Shown here one piece after another: positions 23,378 to 30,941 of a DNA stretch of 41,037 nt; within the stretch, counting starts at the first letter, position 1; the number at the start of each line of letters is the position of its first letter. The stretch is from Actinomadura sp. KC06 (lineage in GTDB: Bacteria; Actinomycetota; Actinomycetes; Streptosporangiales; Streptosporangiaceae): positions 1-41,037 of the forward strand of contig NZ_SMKT01000078.1 of assembly GCF_004348735.1 (NCBI RefSeq). Direction: 5' to 3'. The position numbers and the translations under genes were made by a program. Below the pieces are notes generated by a model, which saw only the letters and a program-made list of their open reading frames with translations, ran no database searches and was not told where the DNA came from.

Positions 23378-24039
23378 CGGTCCGCGTCGTGATCGTCGAC
23401 GACCAGGGCATGGTGCGCGCCGGGTTCGGCGTGCTGCTGAACGCGCAGCCCGACATCGAGGTCGTCGGCGAGGCCGTGAACGGCGAGGAGGGCCTGCGCC
23501 GCGTCGCCGCGCTGCGTCCCGACGTGGTGCTGATGGACGTCCGGATGCCGGTCATGGACGGTCTGGAGGCGACCCGCCGCATCCTCGCGGACGCCGCCGA
23601 CGACGCCCCGAAGATCCTCATGCTCACCACGTTCGACCTGGACGACTACGTCTACGAGGCGCTGCGCGCAGGGGCGAGCGGGTTCCTGCTGAAGGACGCG
23701 TCCGCGACGGAGCTGGCGGACGCCGTCCGGATCGTGGCGGCGGGCGACGCGCTGCTGTCGCCGTCGATCACCCGGCGGCTCATCGCGGAGTTCTCCCGGC
23801 TCGGCGGGCCGCGGGCGCCGTCCCGGGCGCGGCTGGCGGAGCTGACGGAGCGGGAGACCGAGGTCCTGACGCTGGTGGCGCGCGGCCTGTCCAACGGTGA
23901 GATCGCGCACGCGCTCGTCGTCGCGGAGCAGACCGTCAAGACGCATTTCGGGCGGATCCTGATGAAGCTCGGGCTCCGGGACCGCCCGCAGGCGATCGTC
24001 TACGCCTACGAGGTCGGGCTGGTCCGTCCGGGCGACTGA
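23374..24039 (+). CDS. NarL/LuxR-family response regulator
   Basis: The 221-residue regulator has a receiver domain (VRVVIVDDQGMVRAGF; phosphoacceptor D55 in PDVVLMDVRMPVMDG; GASGFLLKDA) and a LuxR-type HTH (LTERETEVLTLVARGLSNGE to VKTHFGRILMKLGLRD). Phosphorylation by the preceding kinase would control DNA binding. The GTG at 23374 is translationally coupled to the kinase. The next downstream gene has a promoter with a perfect palindrome at +1, which makes it an attractive target, although this is inferred from proximity. Confidence 0.93.
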   Translation: MTVRVVIVDDQGMVRAGFGVLLNAQPDIEVVGEAVNGEEGLRRVAALRPDVVLMDVRMPVMDGLEATRRILADAADDAPKILMLTTFDLDDYVYEALRAGASGFLLKDASATELADAVRIVAAGDALLSPSITRRLIAEFSRLGGPRAPSRARLAELTERETEVLTLVARGLSNGEIAHALVVAEQTVKTHFGRILMKLGLRDRPQAIVYAYEVGLVRPGD

Positions 24040-24094
24040 TACTCAGGGCGCATCCGTGGCACCGGGGTCGCATCCCGGAAGACCACACCGCCGG

Positions 24095-24157
24095 TTGATC
24101 CGCGCTACGGCCTCCGGTTTCTAGCTTCCTGGTCAGTGCTTCAAGCCACTGACCAGG
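24095..24157 (+). promoter_or_regulatory. Promoter with an 11-bp perfect palindrome at the start site
   Basis: TTGATC (24095-24100) and TTTCTA (24118-24123) are spaced by 17 bp and resemble a sigma-70-type promoter. Immediately downstream, 24128-24138 is an exact inverted complement of 24147-24157, with an 8-nt loop, so the palindrome overlaps the expected start site and reaches the ribosome binding site (GGAGG, 24157-24161) of the DUF1023 gene. It could be an operator or an RNA hairpin. Confidence 0.5.
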
Positions 24158-24170
24158 GAGGACGTTTCGG

Positions 24171-25136
24171 GTGCCCAGCGTTCGCAAGGCCGTCGCGGTC
24201 GTGTCCGTCCTGGCGATGGCCGGGTCCGCGGCCGGGTCGGCGGCCGCCGCGACCGGTGACGCGGACGTGTACGCGGCCCCCGGCCCGGCGCCCGGCCTCT
24301 CGGCGGCGACGCTCGACCTCCGCTACCAGGCCGCCGGCCGGGAGATCGAACGCGCGCTGGCGACCGCGCGGCACGTCCGCGACGGCGACCGGACGCGCGC
24401 GTTGACGGCGTTCCTCGGCGGCGGACGGCGGTTCCTGTCGTTCGATCCCCGAGGCCGTGGACGGGTCGTCGAGGTCATCGGCGACCTGCGGCGCGCCGAC
24501 CGGATCGCCGTCGTGGTGCCCGGCGCGGACAACTCGCTGACCAACTACGACTCCCCCAAGTTCGCGGGTGGCGGCGGCCGGGCGCTCTACCGGCAGGCCC
24601 GCGCCGCCGCGCCGGGCGCACGACTCGCCTTGATCGCCTGGCTCGGCTATGACTCGCCGTCGTCGCTCAGCACCGGCGTCCTGACGAGCGGACGGGCCGA
24701 GGAGGGCGCGCCGGTCCTGCGCCAACTCCTCACCGCCGTTCACCGCGTCAACGGGCATGGACGGTTCGCGCTGCTCTGCCACAGCTACGGCTCGGTGGTC
24801 TGCGCCAAGGCGGCCCCGCATCTCGCGCCACTGCCGGTGGACGAGATCGCCCTGTTCGGCAGCCCCGGCACCACGGCGGACAGCGTCGCGGACCTCCGGA
24901 CGTCCGCCCGCGTCTGGGCGGGCCGCGCTAAGGGCGACTGGACGCGGTACGTGCCGAACGTCCGCTTCGCGGGCCTGGGGTTCGGGCGCGACCCCGTCTC
25001 GCCGGGCTTCGGCGCGCTGCGCTTCGACGCCGGGACGGGCCCGCACAGCGCCTACCTGAGGCCCGGCTCCCGCGCGCTCCGCAACCTCGCCCTGATCGCC
25101 CTCGGCCGCGCCGCGGAGGTCACCCGTGCTTGTTGA
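24171..25136 (+). CDS. Exported DUF1023 alpha/beta-hydrolase, copy A
   Basis: The 321-residue protein begins with a signal peptide (VRKAVAVVSVLAMAGSAAG to AAA) and is a DUF1023 alpha/beta hydrolase, with the nucleophile Ser in LLCHSYGSVVC, IAVVVPGADNSL for the oxyanion strand and a C-terminal HSAYLRPGS histidine. The enzyme is presumably a secreted or cell-wall-associated esterase or lipase; the substrate is unknown. GTG 24171 has a GGGAGGA site 9 nt upstream. A paralogue lies at 26305-27315, and an acyltransferase gene separates them, overlapping copy A by 11 bp. Confidence 0.85.
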   Translation: MPSVRKAVAVVSVLAMAGSAAGSAAAATGDADVYAAPGPAPGLSAATLDLRYQAAGREIERALATARHVRDGDRTRALTAFLGGGRRFLSFDPRGRGRVVEVIGDLRRADRIAVVVPGADNSLTNYDSPKFAGGGGRALYRQARAAAPGARLALIAWLGYDSPSSLSTGVLTSGRAEEGAPVLRQLLTAVHRVNGHGRFALLCHSYGSVVCAKAAPHLAPLPVDEIALFGSPGTTADSVADLRTSARVWAGRAKGDWTRYVPNVRFAGLGFGRDPVSPGFGALRFDAGTGPHSAYLRPGSRALRNLALIALGRAAEVTRAC

Positions 25137-26256
25137 GCCGGCAGCGCGCCCGGCCGTTCACGACTCGTCCCCTCGCGACCTGGCCGTCGACGCGCTGCGC
25201 GCCTTCGCGATCCTGGGCGTCGTCCTCGGCCACTGGCTGGTCACCGCCTTCGTCTCGGACGGCTCCAGAGAGCACCTGCGCGTGACAAGCCCACTGAAGA
25301 CGATGCCGGACCTCACCCCCATCTCGTGGGTGCTGCAGACGCTCGCCGTGTTCTTCCTCGTCGGCGGCTACGCCGCGGCGAAAGGGCTTCGTCCCGGCCT
25401 GCCGTGGGGCCCGAGGCTGCGGCGGCGCCTGGCCCGTTTCGCGCGGCCGGTGCCCGTCCTGCTCCTCGCCTGGCTCCCGGCCGCGGCCCTCCTGCGATGG
25501 GCGGGGTTCTCGGCGGACGGCGTCCGCACGCTGATCGAACTGGTGATCAGCCCGCTGTGGTTCCTTGGCGTCTACGTTGTGCTCACGGCGGCGACTCCCC
25601 TGATCGCGGCCGTCTGGGCCCGGCTCCGGCTCCGCGGCGCGGCCCTGCTCGTCGCCGCGACCGCCGTGATCGACATCGGCCGCTTCGCACTGGACGCGCC
25701 CGCCTGGACGGGCTGGGCCACCGTCCTCACCGGCTGGCTCGTGCCGTTCTACCTCGGCATCGGCTGGGCGGAGGGGGCGCTGCGCTCCCGCCGGGCCGGG
25801 CTCGTCCTGGTCGGCGGAGGCGCGGCGGGGACCGCCGGGCTGATCCTGTTCGCCGGGTATCCGGCGAGCATGGTCGGCGTGCCGGGCGCGGCGGTCTCCA
25901 ACCTCAGCCCGCCCACGCTCGCGGCCGTGTCGTTCGGCCTCGCCCAGACGGGCCTGGCGCTGCTCCTGCACGGCCCGCTGACCCGCTGGACGCGACGCGC
26001 CCGGGTGCGGGCCGCGATCTCCGCGTCCGGCCGCTCCGCCATGACGATCTTCCTGTGGCACCAGACCGCGCTGCTGGGCGTCACGGTCGGGGCGCTGCTC
26101 GCCTTCGGTACCCTGCCAGGACTGCACACCGCGCCTGACCAGCCGGAATGGGTCGCCGAACGGCTCGTCTGGCTGGCCGTCTTCGCCGTCGCGCTCGCCG
26201 CGCTCGGGGTCGGGGCGCGGCGCTGTGAACGGCCCCGCGCGGCGCCCCGGATGTGA
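25126..26256 (+). CDS. Acyltransferase-3 family membrane protein
   Basis: The 376-residue integral membrane protein has the acyltransferase-3 (OafA/YrhL-like) signature: RDLAVDALRAFAILGVVLGH at the N terminus (the conserved R-x-x-A-(I/L)-x(4)-V-x-x-H) and ten or so hydrophobic helices, including LQTLAVFFLVGGYAAA and WLVPFYLGIGW. It would transfer acyl groups to cell-surface sugars or lipids from a cytosolic donor. GTG 25126 has GGAGG 6 nt upstream and overlaps the DUF1023 gene by 11 bp. Flanking hydrolases of one family suggest a surface lipid or glycan editing unit (inference). Confidence 0.85.
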   Translation: MLVEPAARPAVHDSSPRDLAVDALRAFAILGVVLGHWLVTAFVSDGSREHLRVTSPLKTMPDLTPISWVLQTLAVFFLVGGYAAAKGLRPGLPWGPRLRRRLARFARPVPVLLLAWLPAAALLRWAGFSADGVRTLIELVISPLWFLGVYVVLTAATPLIAAVWARLRLRGAALLVAATAVIDIGRFALDAPAWTGWATVLTGWLVPFYLGIGWAEGALRSRRAGLVLVGGGAAGTAGLILFAGYPASMVGVPGAAVSNLSPPTLAAVSFGLAQTGLALLLHGPLTRWTRRARVRAAISASGRSAMTIFLWHQTALLGVTVGALLAFGTLPGLHTAPDQPEWVAERLVWLAVFAVALAALGVGARRCERPRAAPRM

Positions 26257-26304
26257 CACGCGCCACGACGCCCCCGGACGATCTTGGATGGTAGAAAGAC
26301 GACG

Positions 26305-27315
26305 ATGCCGCCGCCACGCACGATCGTCCCGAAGCGCGCCCGACGGCTCCGTAGAGCCCTGGCCTGCGCCGTGTCCATCACGGCGGTCCTGCTGACGACC
26401 GCCGGGACCGGGCACGCCGACCCCTACGCGCCGCCCGTCGCCGTCCCCGACATGGCGCCCTCCACGCTGGACGTCCGGTACACCGCCGAGCGCCGGTCCA
26501 TCGAGAGGGCCCTCACGACGGCGCAGGACGTCGGCGACACCGACCGGGCGCGGGCCCTCGGCGCGTTCCTCCGGCCGGGCCGCCGGTTCCTCCACTTCGA
26601 CGCGCGCGGCAACGGGCGGGCCGTCGAGGTCATCGGCGACCTCACCCGGGCGCGGCGGATCGCGGTCCTCGTGCCCGGCGCCGACACGACGCTGACGACG
26701 TTCGACACGCGCGGCGGCAAGCCGTGGTCGACGCCGGGCGGCGGCGCGCACGCCCTCTACGCGCAGGCCGCGGCCGGGTCACCCGATCCTGAACTGGCCG
26801 TGGTGGCATGGCTCGGATACGCGGCGCCGGAGACGTTCAGCAACGACGTCCTCACCGACGAGCGCGCCGGTGAGGGAGGCGTGGCGCTTCGCCGCTTCCT
26901 GAAGGGCGTCCACGCCGTCAACCCGTCCGTCGGCGTCGGGCTGCTCTGCCACAGCTACGGCTCCGTGGTGTGCGGCCGGGCGGCACTGGACGGCCCCGAC
27001 ACCGCGGCCTGGCGGCAGGTCACCGACATCGCCCTCTACGGCAGCCCCGGCACCGCCGCGCCGACGGCCGCGAAACTCGGCGGCGCCGCCCGGATCTGGG
27101 CCGGACGGGGCACGACCGACTGGATGGAGGACGTCCCCCACGTCCGCGTCTTCGGGCTCGGGCTCGGCCCCGACCCCGTCTCGCCGGGGTTCGGCGCGCG
27201 GGTGTTCGACGCGGGCGGCGGCGGGCACAGCGACTACCTCCGGCCCGGCTCCGCCTCGCTCCGCAACCTCACCGCCATCGCGCTCGGACACGCCGCCGGG
27301 GTGACACCCGCCTGA
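26305..27315 (+). CDS. Exported DUF1023 alpha/beta-hydrolase, copy B
   Basis: The 336-residue paralogue of copy A has a signal peptide with a twin arginine-rich n-region (KRARRLRRALACAVSITAVL), LDVRYTAERRSIERALTTAQ, the nucleophile in LLCHSYGSVVC, and PDPVSPGFGARVFDAGGG. Similarity to copy A runs the whole length (roughly 55-60 percent by eye), so tandem duplication is the likely origin. ATG 26305 was chosen over a TTG at 26284; the ribosome binding site is weak. It follows the acyltransferase gene by 48 bp and so is probably in the same operon. Confidence 0.85.
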   Translation: MPPPRTIVPKRARRLRRALACAVSITAVLLTTAGTGHADPYAPPVAVPDMAPSTLDVRYTAERRSIERALTTAQDVGDTDRARALGAFLRPGRRFLHFDARGNGRAVEVIGDLTRARRIAVLVPGADTTLTTFDTRGGKPWSTPGGGAHALYAQAAAGSPDPELAVVAWLGYAAPETFSNDVLTDERAGEGGVALRRFLKGVHAVNPSVGVGLLCHSYGSVVCGRAALDGPDTAAWRQVTDIALYGSPGTAAPTAAKLGGAARIWAGRGTTDWMEDVPHVRVFGLGLGPDPVSPGFGARVFDAGGGGHSDYLRPGSASLRNLTAIALGHAAGVTPA

Positions 27316-27351
27316 CCGGCGCACGGAAAGGTGCGACCGCGATGGGCCGGT

Positions 27352-27382
27352 CACCTCCGGGTAATGGCACCCTGGGGAGGTG
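27352..27382 (+). promoter_or_regulatory. Hairpin covering the ribosome binding site and start of the PucR gene
   Basis: CACCTCC (27352-27358) pairs with GGAGGTG (27376-27382), which holds the GGAGG and the GTG start of the regulator gene. An inner GGGT/ACCC pairing (27359-27362 and 27369-27372) extends it, with a TGG bulge. It could control translation of the regulator or be an operator. Confidence 0.4.
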
Positions 27383-28552
27383 GACACCGCGAGCGAGGCC
27401 GAGATACGCGAGCAGACGACCCAGCGCCTGGAGAAGGCGATGGGGACGTTCGGCACCGCGGCGCTGAACCGCATGGAGGAGCAGCTCCCCTGGTTCCGGC
27501 GCATGCCCGCCGACCAGCGCTCCTGGATCGGCCTCGTCGCGCAGGCGGGCATCGCCGCGTTCGTCGAATGGTTCAAGAACGAGGAGAAGACCCGTCCGGC
27601 CATCGCCGGGGAGGTGTTCGGCACCGCGCCCCGCGAGCTGCTCCGCGCCATCAAGCTGCAGCACACCATCGACATGGTCCGCGTCATCATCGACGTGGTG
27701 GAGACCCGGCTGGACGAGCTCGCCGCGCCCGGCGGCGAGGCCCAGCTCCGCGAGGCGATCCTGCGCTACACCCGCGACGTGGCGTTCGGCGCCGCGCAGG
27801 TGTACGCCCGCGCCGCCGAGACCCGCGCCGCCTGGGACGCGCGGCTGGAGGCCCTCGTCGTCAACGCGGTGCTGCGCGACGAGGTCGACGACGGCATGCA
27901 CTCGTGGGCCGCCGCGCTCGGCTGGACGTCCAAGCCCGTCACGGTCATCGCCGGGTTCACGCCGGAGGACGAGGAGCCCGAGGTCACCATCGACCAGATG
28001 CAGCTGGCCGCGCGCCGCGCCCGCGCCGACGTGCTCGCGGGCGTGCAGGGGCGCCGCGTCATCGTCATCGTCGGCGGCGACACCGACCCGATGGACGCGG
28101 CCCGGCCGATCGCCGCCAAGTGCGGGCCCGGCCCCGTCGTCGTCGGCCCGCAGGTCCCCGACCTGTACGACTCGACCCGGTCCGCGCAGGCCGCCGTCGC
28201 GGGGCTGCGCGCCGCCGCCGGATGGCCGGACGCGCCCCGCCCCGTCCAGGCCAACGAGCTGCTGCCCGAGCGGGCCCTGGACGGCGACGACGACGCGCGC
28301 CGCCACCTGGTGGAGAACGTCTACAACCCGATGCTCGCCGCGGGCGCCCCGCTTCTCGACACCCTGACGACCTATCTGGAGCAGGGCTCGTCGCTGGAGG
28401 CGACCGCGCGGCTGCTGTTCGTCCACCCCAACACCGTCCGGTACCGGCTCCGCCGCGTGACCGAACTCACCGGCCTCGCGCCGACCGACGGGCGCAACGC
28501 GTTCACCCTCCGTATCGCACTGGTCCTTGGACGCTTCCAAAAGCGCTGGTAA
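27380..28552 (+). CDS. fasR: PucR-type regulator, FasR-like activator of fatty-acid synthesis
   Basis: The 390-residue protein has a long N-terminal helical domain (AEIREQTTQRLEKAMGTFG, WIGLVAQAGIAAFVEWFKN), a central GGDEF-like/ligand region, and a C-terminal PucR helix-turn-helix (LTTYLEQGSSLEATARLLFV, HPNTVRYRLRRVTELTGL). In Streptomyces coelicolor the gene immediately upstream of fabD-fabH-acpP-fabF encodes FasR, a transcriptional activator of that operon; position and domains match, so I use the name. The GTG start coincides with the ribosome binding site hairpin, and leaderless translation is possible. It lies 93 bp upstream of fabD. Confidence 0.85.
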   Translation: MDTASEAEIREQTTQRLEKAMGTFGTAALNRMEEQLPWFRRMPADQRSWIGLVAQAGIAAFVEWFKNEEKTRPAIAGEVFGTAPRELLRAIKLQHTIDMVRVIIDVVETRLDELAAPGGEAQLREAILRYTRDVAFGAAQVYARAAETRAAWDARLEALVVNAVLRDEVDDGMHSWAAALGWTSKPVTVIAGFTPEDEEPEVTIDQMQLAARRARADVLAGVQGRRVIVIVGGDTDPMDAARPIAAKCGPGPVVVGPQVPDLYDSTRSAQAAVAGLRAAAGWPDAPRPVQANELLPERALDGDDDARRHLVENVYNPMLAAGAPLLDTLTTYLEQGSSLEATARLLFVHPNTVRYRLRRVTELTGLAPTDGRNAFTLRIALVLGRFQKRW

Positions 28553-28560
28553 TCACGGGC

Positions 28561-28577
28561 TTGTAGGGGTTGTACAA
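28561..28577 (+). promoter_or_regulatory. Candidate FasR operator before fabD
   Basis: TTGTA recurs at 28561-28565 and 28570-28574, and the second copy is part of the palindrome TTGTACAA (28570-28577). It lies 69-85 bp upstream of the fabD start, between the regulator and the operon it should control. Confidence 0.35.
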
Positions 28578-28645
28578 AGGGGTCCGACCAAACTTCGTGC
28601 TGATCCGCATCGTAGAGCGGGGGGCGTTGCCGTCAGGCTGGTCTG

Positions 28646-29566
28646 GTGATTCTCCTCGCATCGCCCGGCCAGGGCGCCCAGACCCCCGGCTTCCTGCAGC
28701 CTTGGCTAGAGATCCCCGGAGTCGCCGACCGCCTGGCCTGGTGGTCCGCCGTCACGGGGCTCGACCTGGTCCGCTACGGGACGACCGCGGACGCCGAGGA
28801 GATCCGCGACACCGCGGTGGCGCAGCCGCTGCTGGTCGCCGCCGCGCTCGCCGCCTACGAGGCCCTGTACGGCGCCGAGGACGGCGTCCCCGCCGTGGTC
28901 GCCGGGCACAGCGTCGGCGAGCTGGCCGCGGGAGCGATCGCCGGGGTCCTGTCGCCCGAGGCGGCGCTGGTCCTCGTCCGGGAGCGGGGACGGGCGATGG
29001 CCGAGGCCGCCGCCGTCACCGAGACCGGGATGACCGCCGTGCTCGGCGGCGAACCCGACGAGGTCCTCGCCTCCATCGACAAGCACGGGCTCACCGCCGC
29101 GAACGTCAACGGCGCCGGCCAGGTCGTGGCCGCCGGGACGGTCCAGGCCCTCACCGGGTTCGCCGACGACCCGCCCGCGAAGGCGCGGCTCCGTTCGCTG
29201 TCGGTCGCCGGGGCGTTCCACACCGAGCACATGGCGCCCGCCGTCGACGTGCTCCGCCGCGTCGCGTCCGGCGCGCCCGTCGCCGCCCCGCGGACGCGGC
29301 TGCTGCAGAACCGCGACGGCGCCGTCGTCGAGGACGGCCCCGAGTTCGTCGCGCGGCTCGTCGAGCAGGTCAGCGCGCCCGTCCGCTGGGACGCGTGCAT
29401 GGCGACGATGCGCGACCTCGGCGTCACCGCGATCATCGAGCTGCCGCCCGCCGGGACGCTGACCGGCCTCGCCCGCCGCGAGCTGCCGGACGTCGAGCGG
29501 GTCGCCCTCAAGACCCCCGCGGACCTCGACAAGGCCCGCGAGCTGATCAAGGCGGACGCGTCATGA
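28646..29566 (+). CDS. fabD: Malonyl-CoA:ACP transacylase
   Basis: The 306-residue protein transfers malonyl from CoA to the acyl carrier protein, feeding type II fatty-acid elongation. It shows SPGQGAQTPGFL, the active-site nucleophile Ser89 in AGHSVGELAAG, and the catalytic His in AGAFHTEHM. The gene starts with GTG at 28646; there is no good ribosome binding site, so a leaderless or very short leader may exist. It overlaps fabH by 4 bp (ATGA). The four-gene order fabD-fabH-acpP-fabF is the actinobacterial FAS II cluster. Confidence 0.95.
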   Translation: MILLASPGQGAQTPGFLQPWLEIPGVADRLAWWSAVTGLDLVRYGTTADAEEIRDTAVAQPLLVAAALAAYEALYGAEDGVPAVVAGHSVGELAAGAIAGVLSPEAALVLVRERGRAMAEAAAVTETGMTAVLGGEPDEVLASIDKHGLTAANVNGAGQVVAAGTVQALTGFADDPPAKARLRSLSVAGAFHTEHMAPAVDVLRRVASGAPVAAPRTRLLQNRDGAVVEDGPEFVARLVEQVSAPVRWDACMATMRDLGVTAIIELPPAGTLTGLARRELPDVERVALKTPADLDKARELIKADAS

Positions 29567-30531
29567 CCGGCGGGCTCCGCATCCCCGAGGCGGCGGCCGG
29601 CGCCCGCATCCTGGCGTTCGGCGACTACCGCCCCGCTCGGATCGTCACCAACGACGAGCTCGCGGAGACCGTCGACACCAGCGACGAGTGGATCCGCAGC
29701 CGCGTCGGCATCGCCGAGCGCCGCATCGCCGGGGACGACGAGGGCATCGTCGAGCTCGGCGCGCACGCGGGCGGGAAGGCGCTCGCGGGCAGCGGGCTCG
29801 CCCCGTCCGACATCGACCTGGTGATCCTCGCCACCTGCTCGGCGGAGTCGCCGATGCCGGGCTACGCCCCGCAGGTCGCGCACCGGCTCGGCATCGACGC
29901 CCCCGGCGCGTTCGACATCAACGCGGCCTGCGCCGGATTCTGCTACGCGCTCGCGACCGCGAGCGCCGCCGTCCGGGCGGGCAGCGCCCGCAACGTGCTG
30001 GTCGTCGGCTCGGAGAAGATGTCCCAGTGGCTCGACTGGACCGACCGCTCCACCTGCATCATCTTCGCTGACGGCGCCGGCGCCGCGGTCGTCGCGGCCA
30101 GCGACTCGCCCGGCATCGGCCCGGTCGTGTGGGGCAGCGCCGGCGACAAGCACGACAAGATCATCATTCCGACCCGGCACTCGTTCATCCAGCAGGAGGG
30201 GCAGGCGGTGTTCCGCTGGGCGACCACCGCCATCGCGCCGGTCGCGGTCGAGGCGTGCGAGCGCGCCGGGATCCGGCCGGAGGACCTCGCCGCCATCGTC
30301 CCCCACCAGGCCAACCTGCGGATCATCGAGGCGATCGCCCGCAAGGTGAAGGCCAAGGACGCCGTCGTCGCCGACGACATCGTCCAGTCCGGCAACACCT
30401 CGGGGGCCTCCATCCCGCTGGCCCTCTCCCGCATGATCGAACGCGGCGACGTGCCGTCCGGCGCCCCGGCCCTCCTGGTCGGGTTCGGCGCCGGGCTGTC
30501 CTACGCCGCCCAAGTCATCCAGATCCCGTAG
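29563..30531 (+). CDS. fabH: Beta-ketoacyl-ACP synthase III
   Basis: The 322-residue protein starts fatty-acid synthesis by condensing an acyl-CoA with malonyl-ACP. It has IVTNDELAETVDTSDEWI, the catalytic Cys123 in DINAACAGFCYAL, the His in IVPHQANLRI and the Asn in VQSGNTSGAS. The length is normal. In actinomycetes FabH usually accepts branched primers; that specificity cannot be read from motifs alone. ATG 29563 overlaps the fabD stop. Confidence 0.95.
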   Translation: MTGGLRIPEAAAGARILAFGDYRPARIVTNDELAETVDTSDEWIRSRVGIAERRIAGDDEGIVELGAHAGGKALAGSGLAPSDIDLVILATCSAESPMPGYAPQVAHRLGIDAPGAFDINAACAGFCYALATASAAVRAGSARNVLVVGSEKMSQWLDWTDRSTCIIFADGAGAAVVAASDSPGIGPVVWGSAGDKHDKIIIPTRHSFIQQEGQAVFRWATTAIAPVAVEACERAGIRPEDLAAIVPHQANLRIIEAIARKVKAKDAVVADDIVQSGNTSGASIPLALSRMIERGDVPSGAPALLVGFGAGLSYAAQVIQIP

Positions 30532-30587
30532 GCCGTCACGCCTGCTCGCAGGCTCTGGACCAACCCACCGAAGGAGAAACGCAGATC

Positions 30588-30854
30588 ATGGCAGAAGTCG
30601 CCACCGAACAGCAGATCCTGGACGGCCTCGCGGAGATCATCGACGACATCGTCGGCATCGACAAGTCCGAGGTGACCCCGGAGAAGAACTTCATCGACGA
30701 CCTCGACATCGACTCGCTGTCGATGGTGGAGATCGCCGTGGCCGCGCAGGACCAGTTCGGCGTCGAGATCCCCGACGACGAGCTGCGCAACCTGAAGACG
30801 GTGAAGGACGTCGTCAACTTCGTCCAGAGCAACGAAGCCCCGGCCAAGAGCTGA
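30588..30854 (+). CDS. acpP: Acyl carrier protein
   Basis: The 88-residue acidic protein carries growing acyl chains; the phosphopantetheine is attached to Ser43 in DDLDIDSLSMVE. The segments LAEIIDDIVGID, NFIDDLDIDSLSMVEIA and EIPDDELRNLKTVKDVV fit the four-helix carrier fold. AAGGAG lies 11 nt before ATG 30588. A 19-bp hairpin follows the stop, before fabF, and may set carrier protein abundance. Confidence 0.95.
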   Translation: MAEVATEQQILDGLAEIIDDIVGIDKSEVTPEKNFIDDLDIDSLSMVEIAVAAQDQFGVEIPDDELRNLKTVKDVVNFVQSNEAPAKS

Positions 30855-30861
30855 CGCGGTC

Positions 30862-30903
30862 GGGCGTGCCGCCGTCCCGGCGACCCGGGACGGCGGCGTG
30901 CCC
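30862..30903 (+). terminator. 19-bp hairpin between acpP and fabF
   Basis: 30862-30880 pairs with 30885-30903 over a 4-nt loop: 17 Watson-Crick and 2 G-T pairs. There is no T-run. Inside an operon this suggests a partial terminator or an RNA-stability element that separates the expression of acpP from that of fabF. Confidence 0.55.
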
Positions 30904-30941
30904 GCACCCGCCCCCTTTTCAGTCCGCAAGGAGCACCTGCC

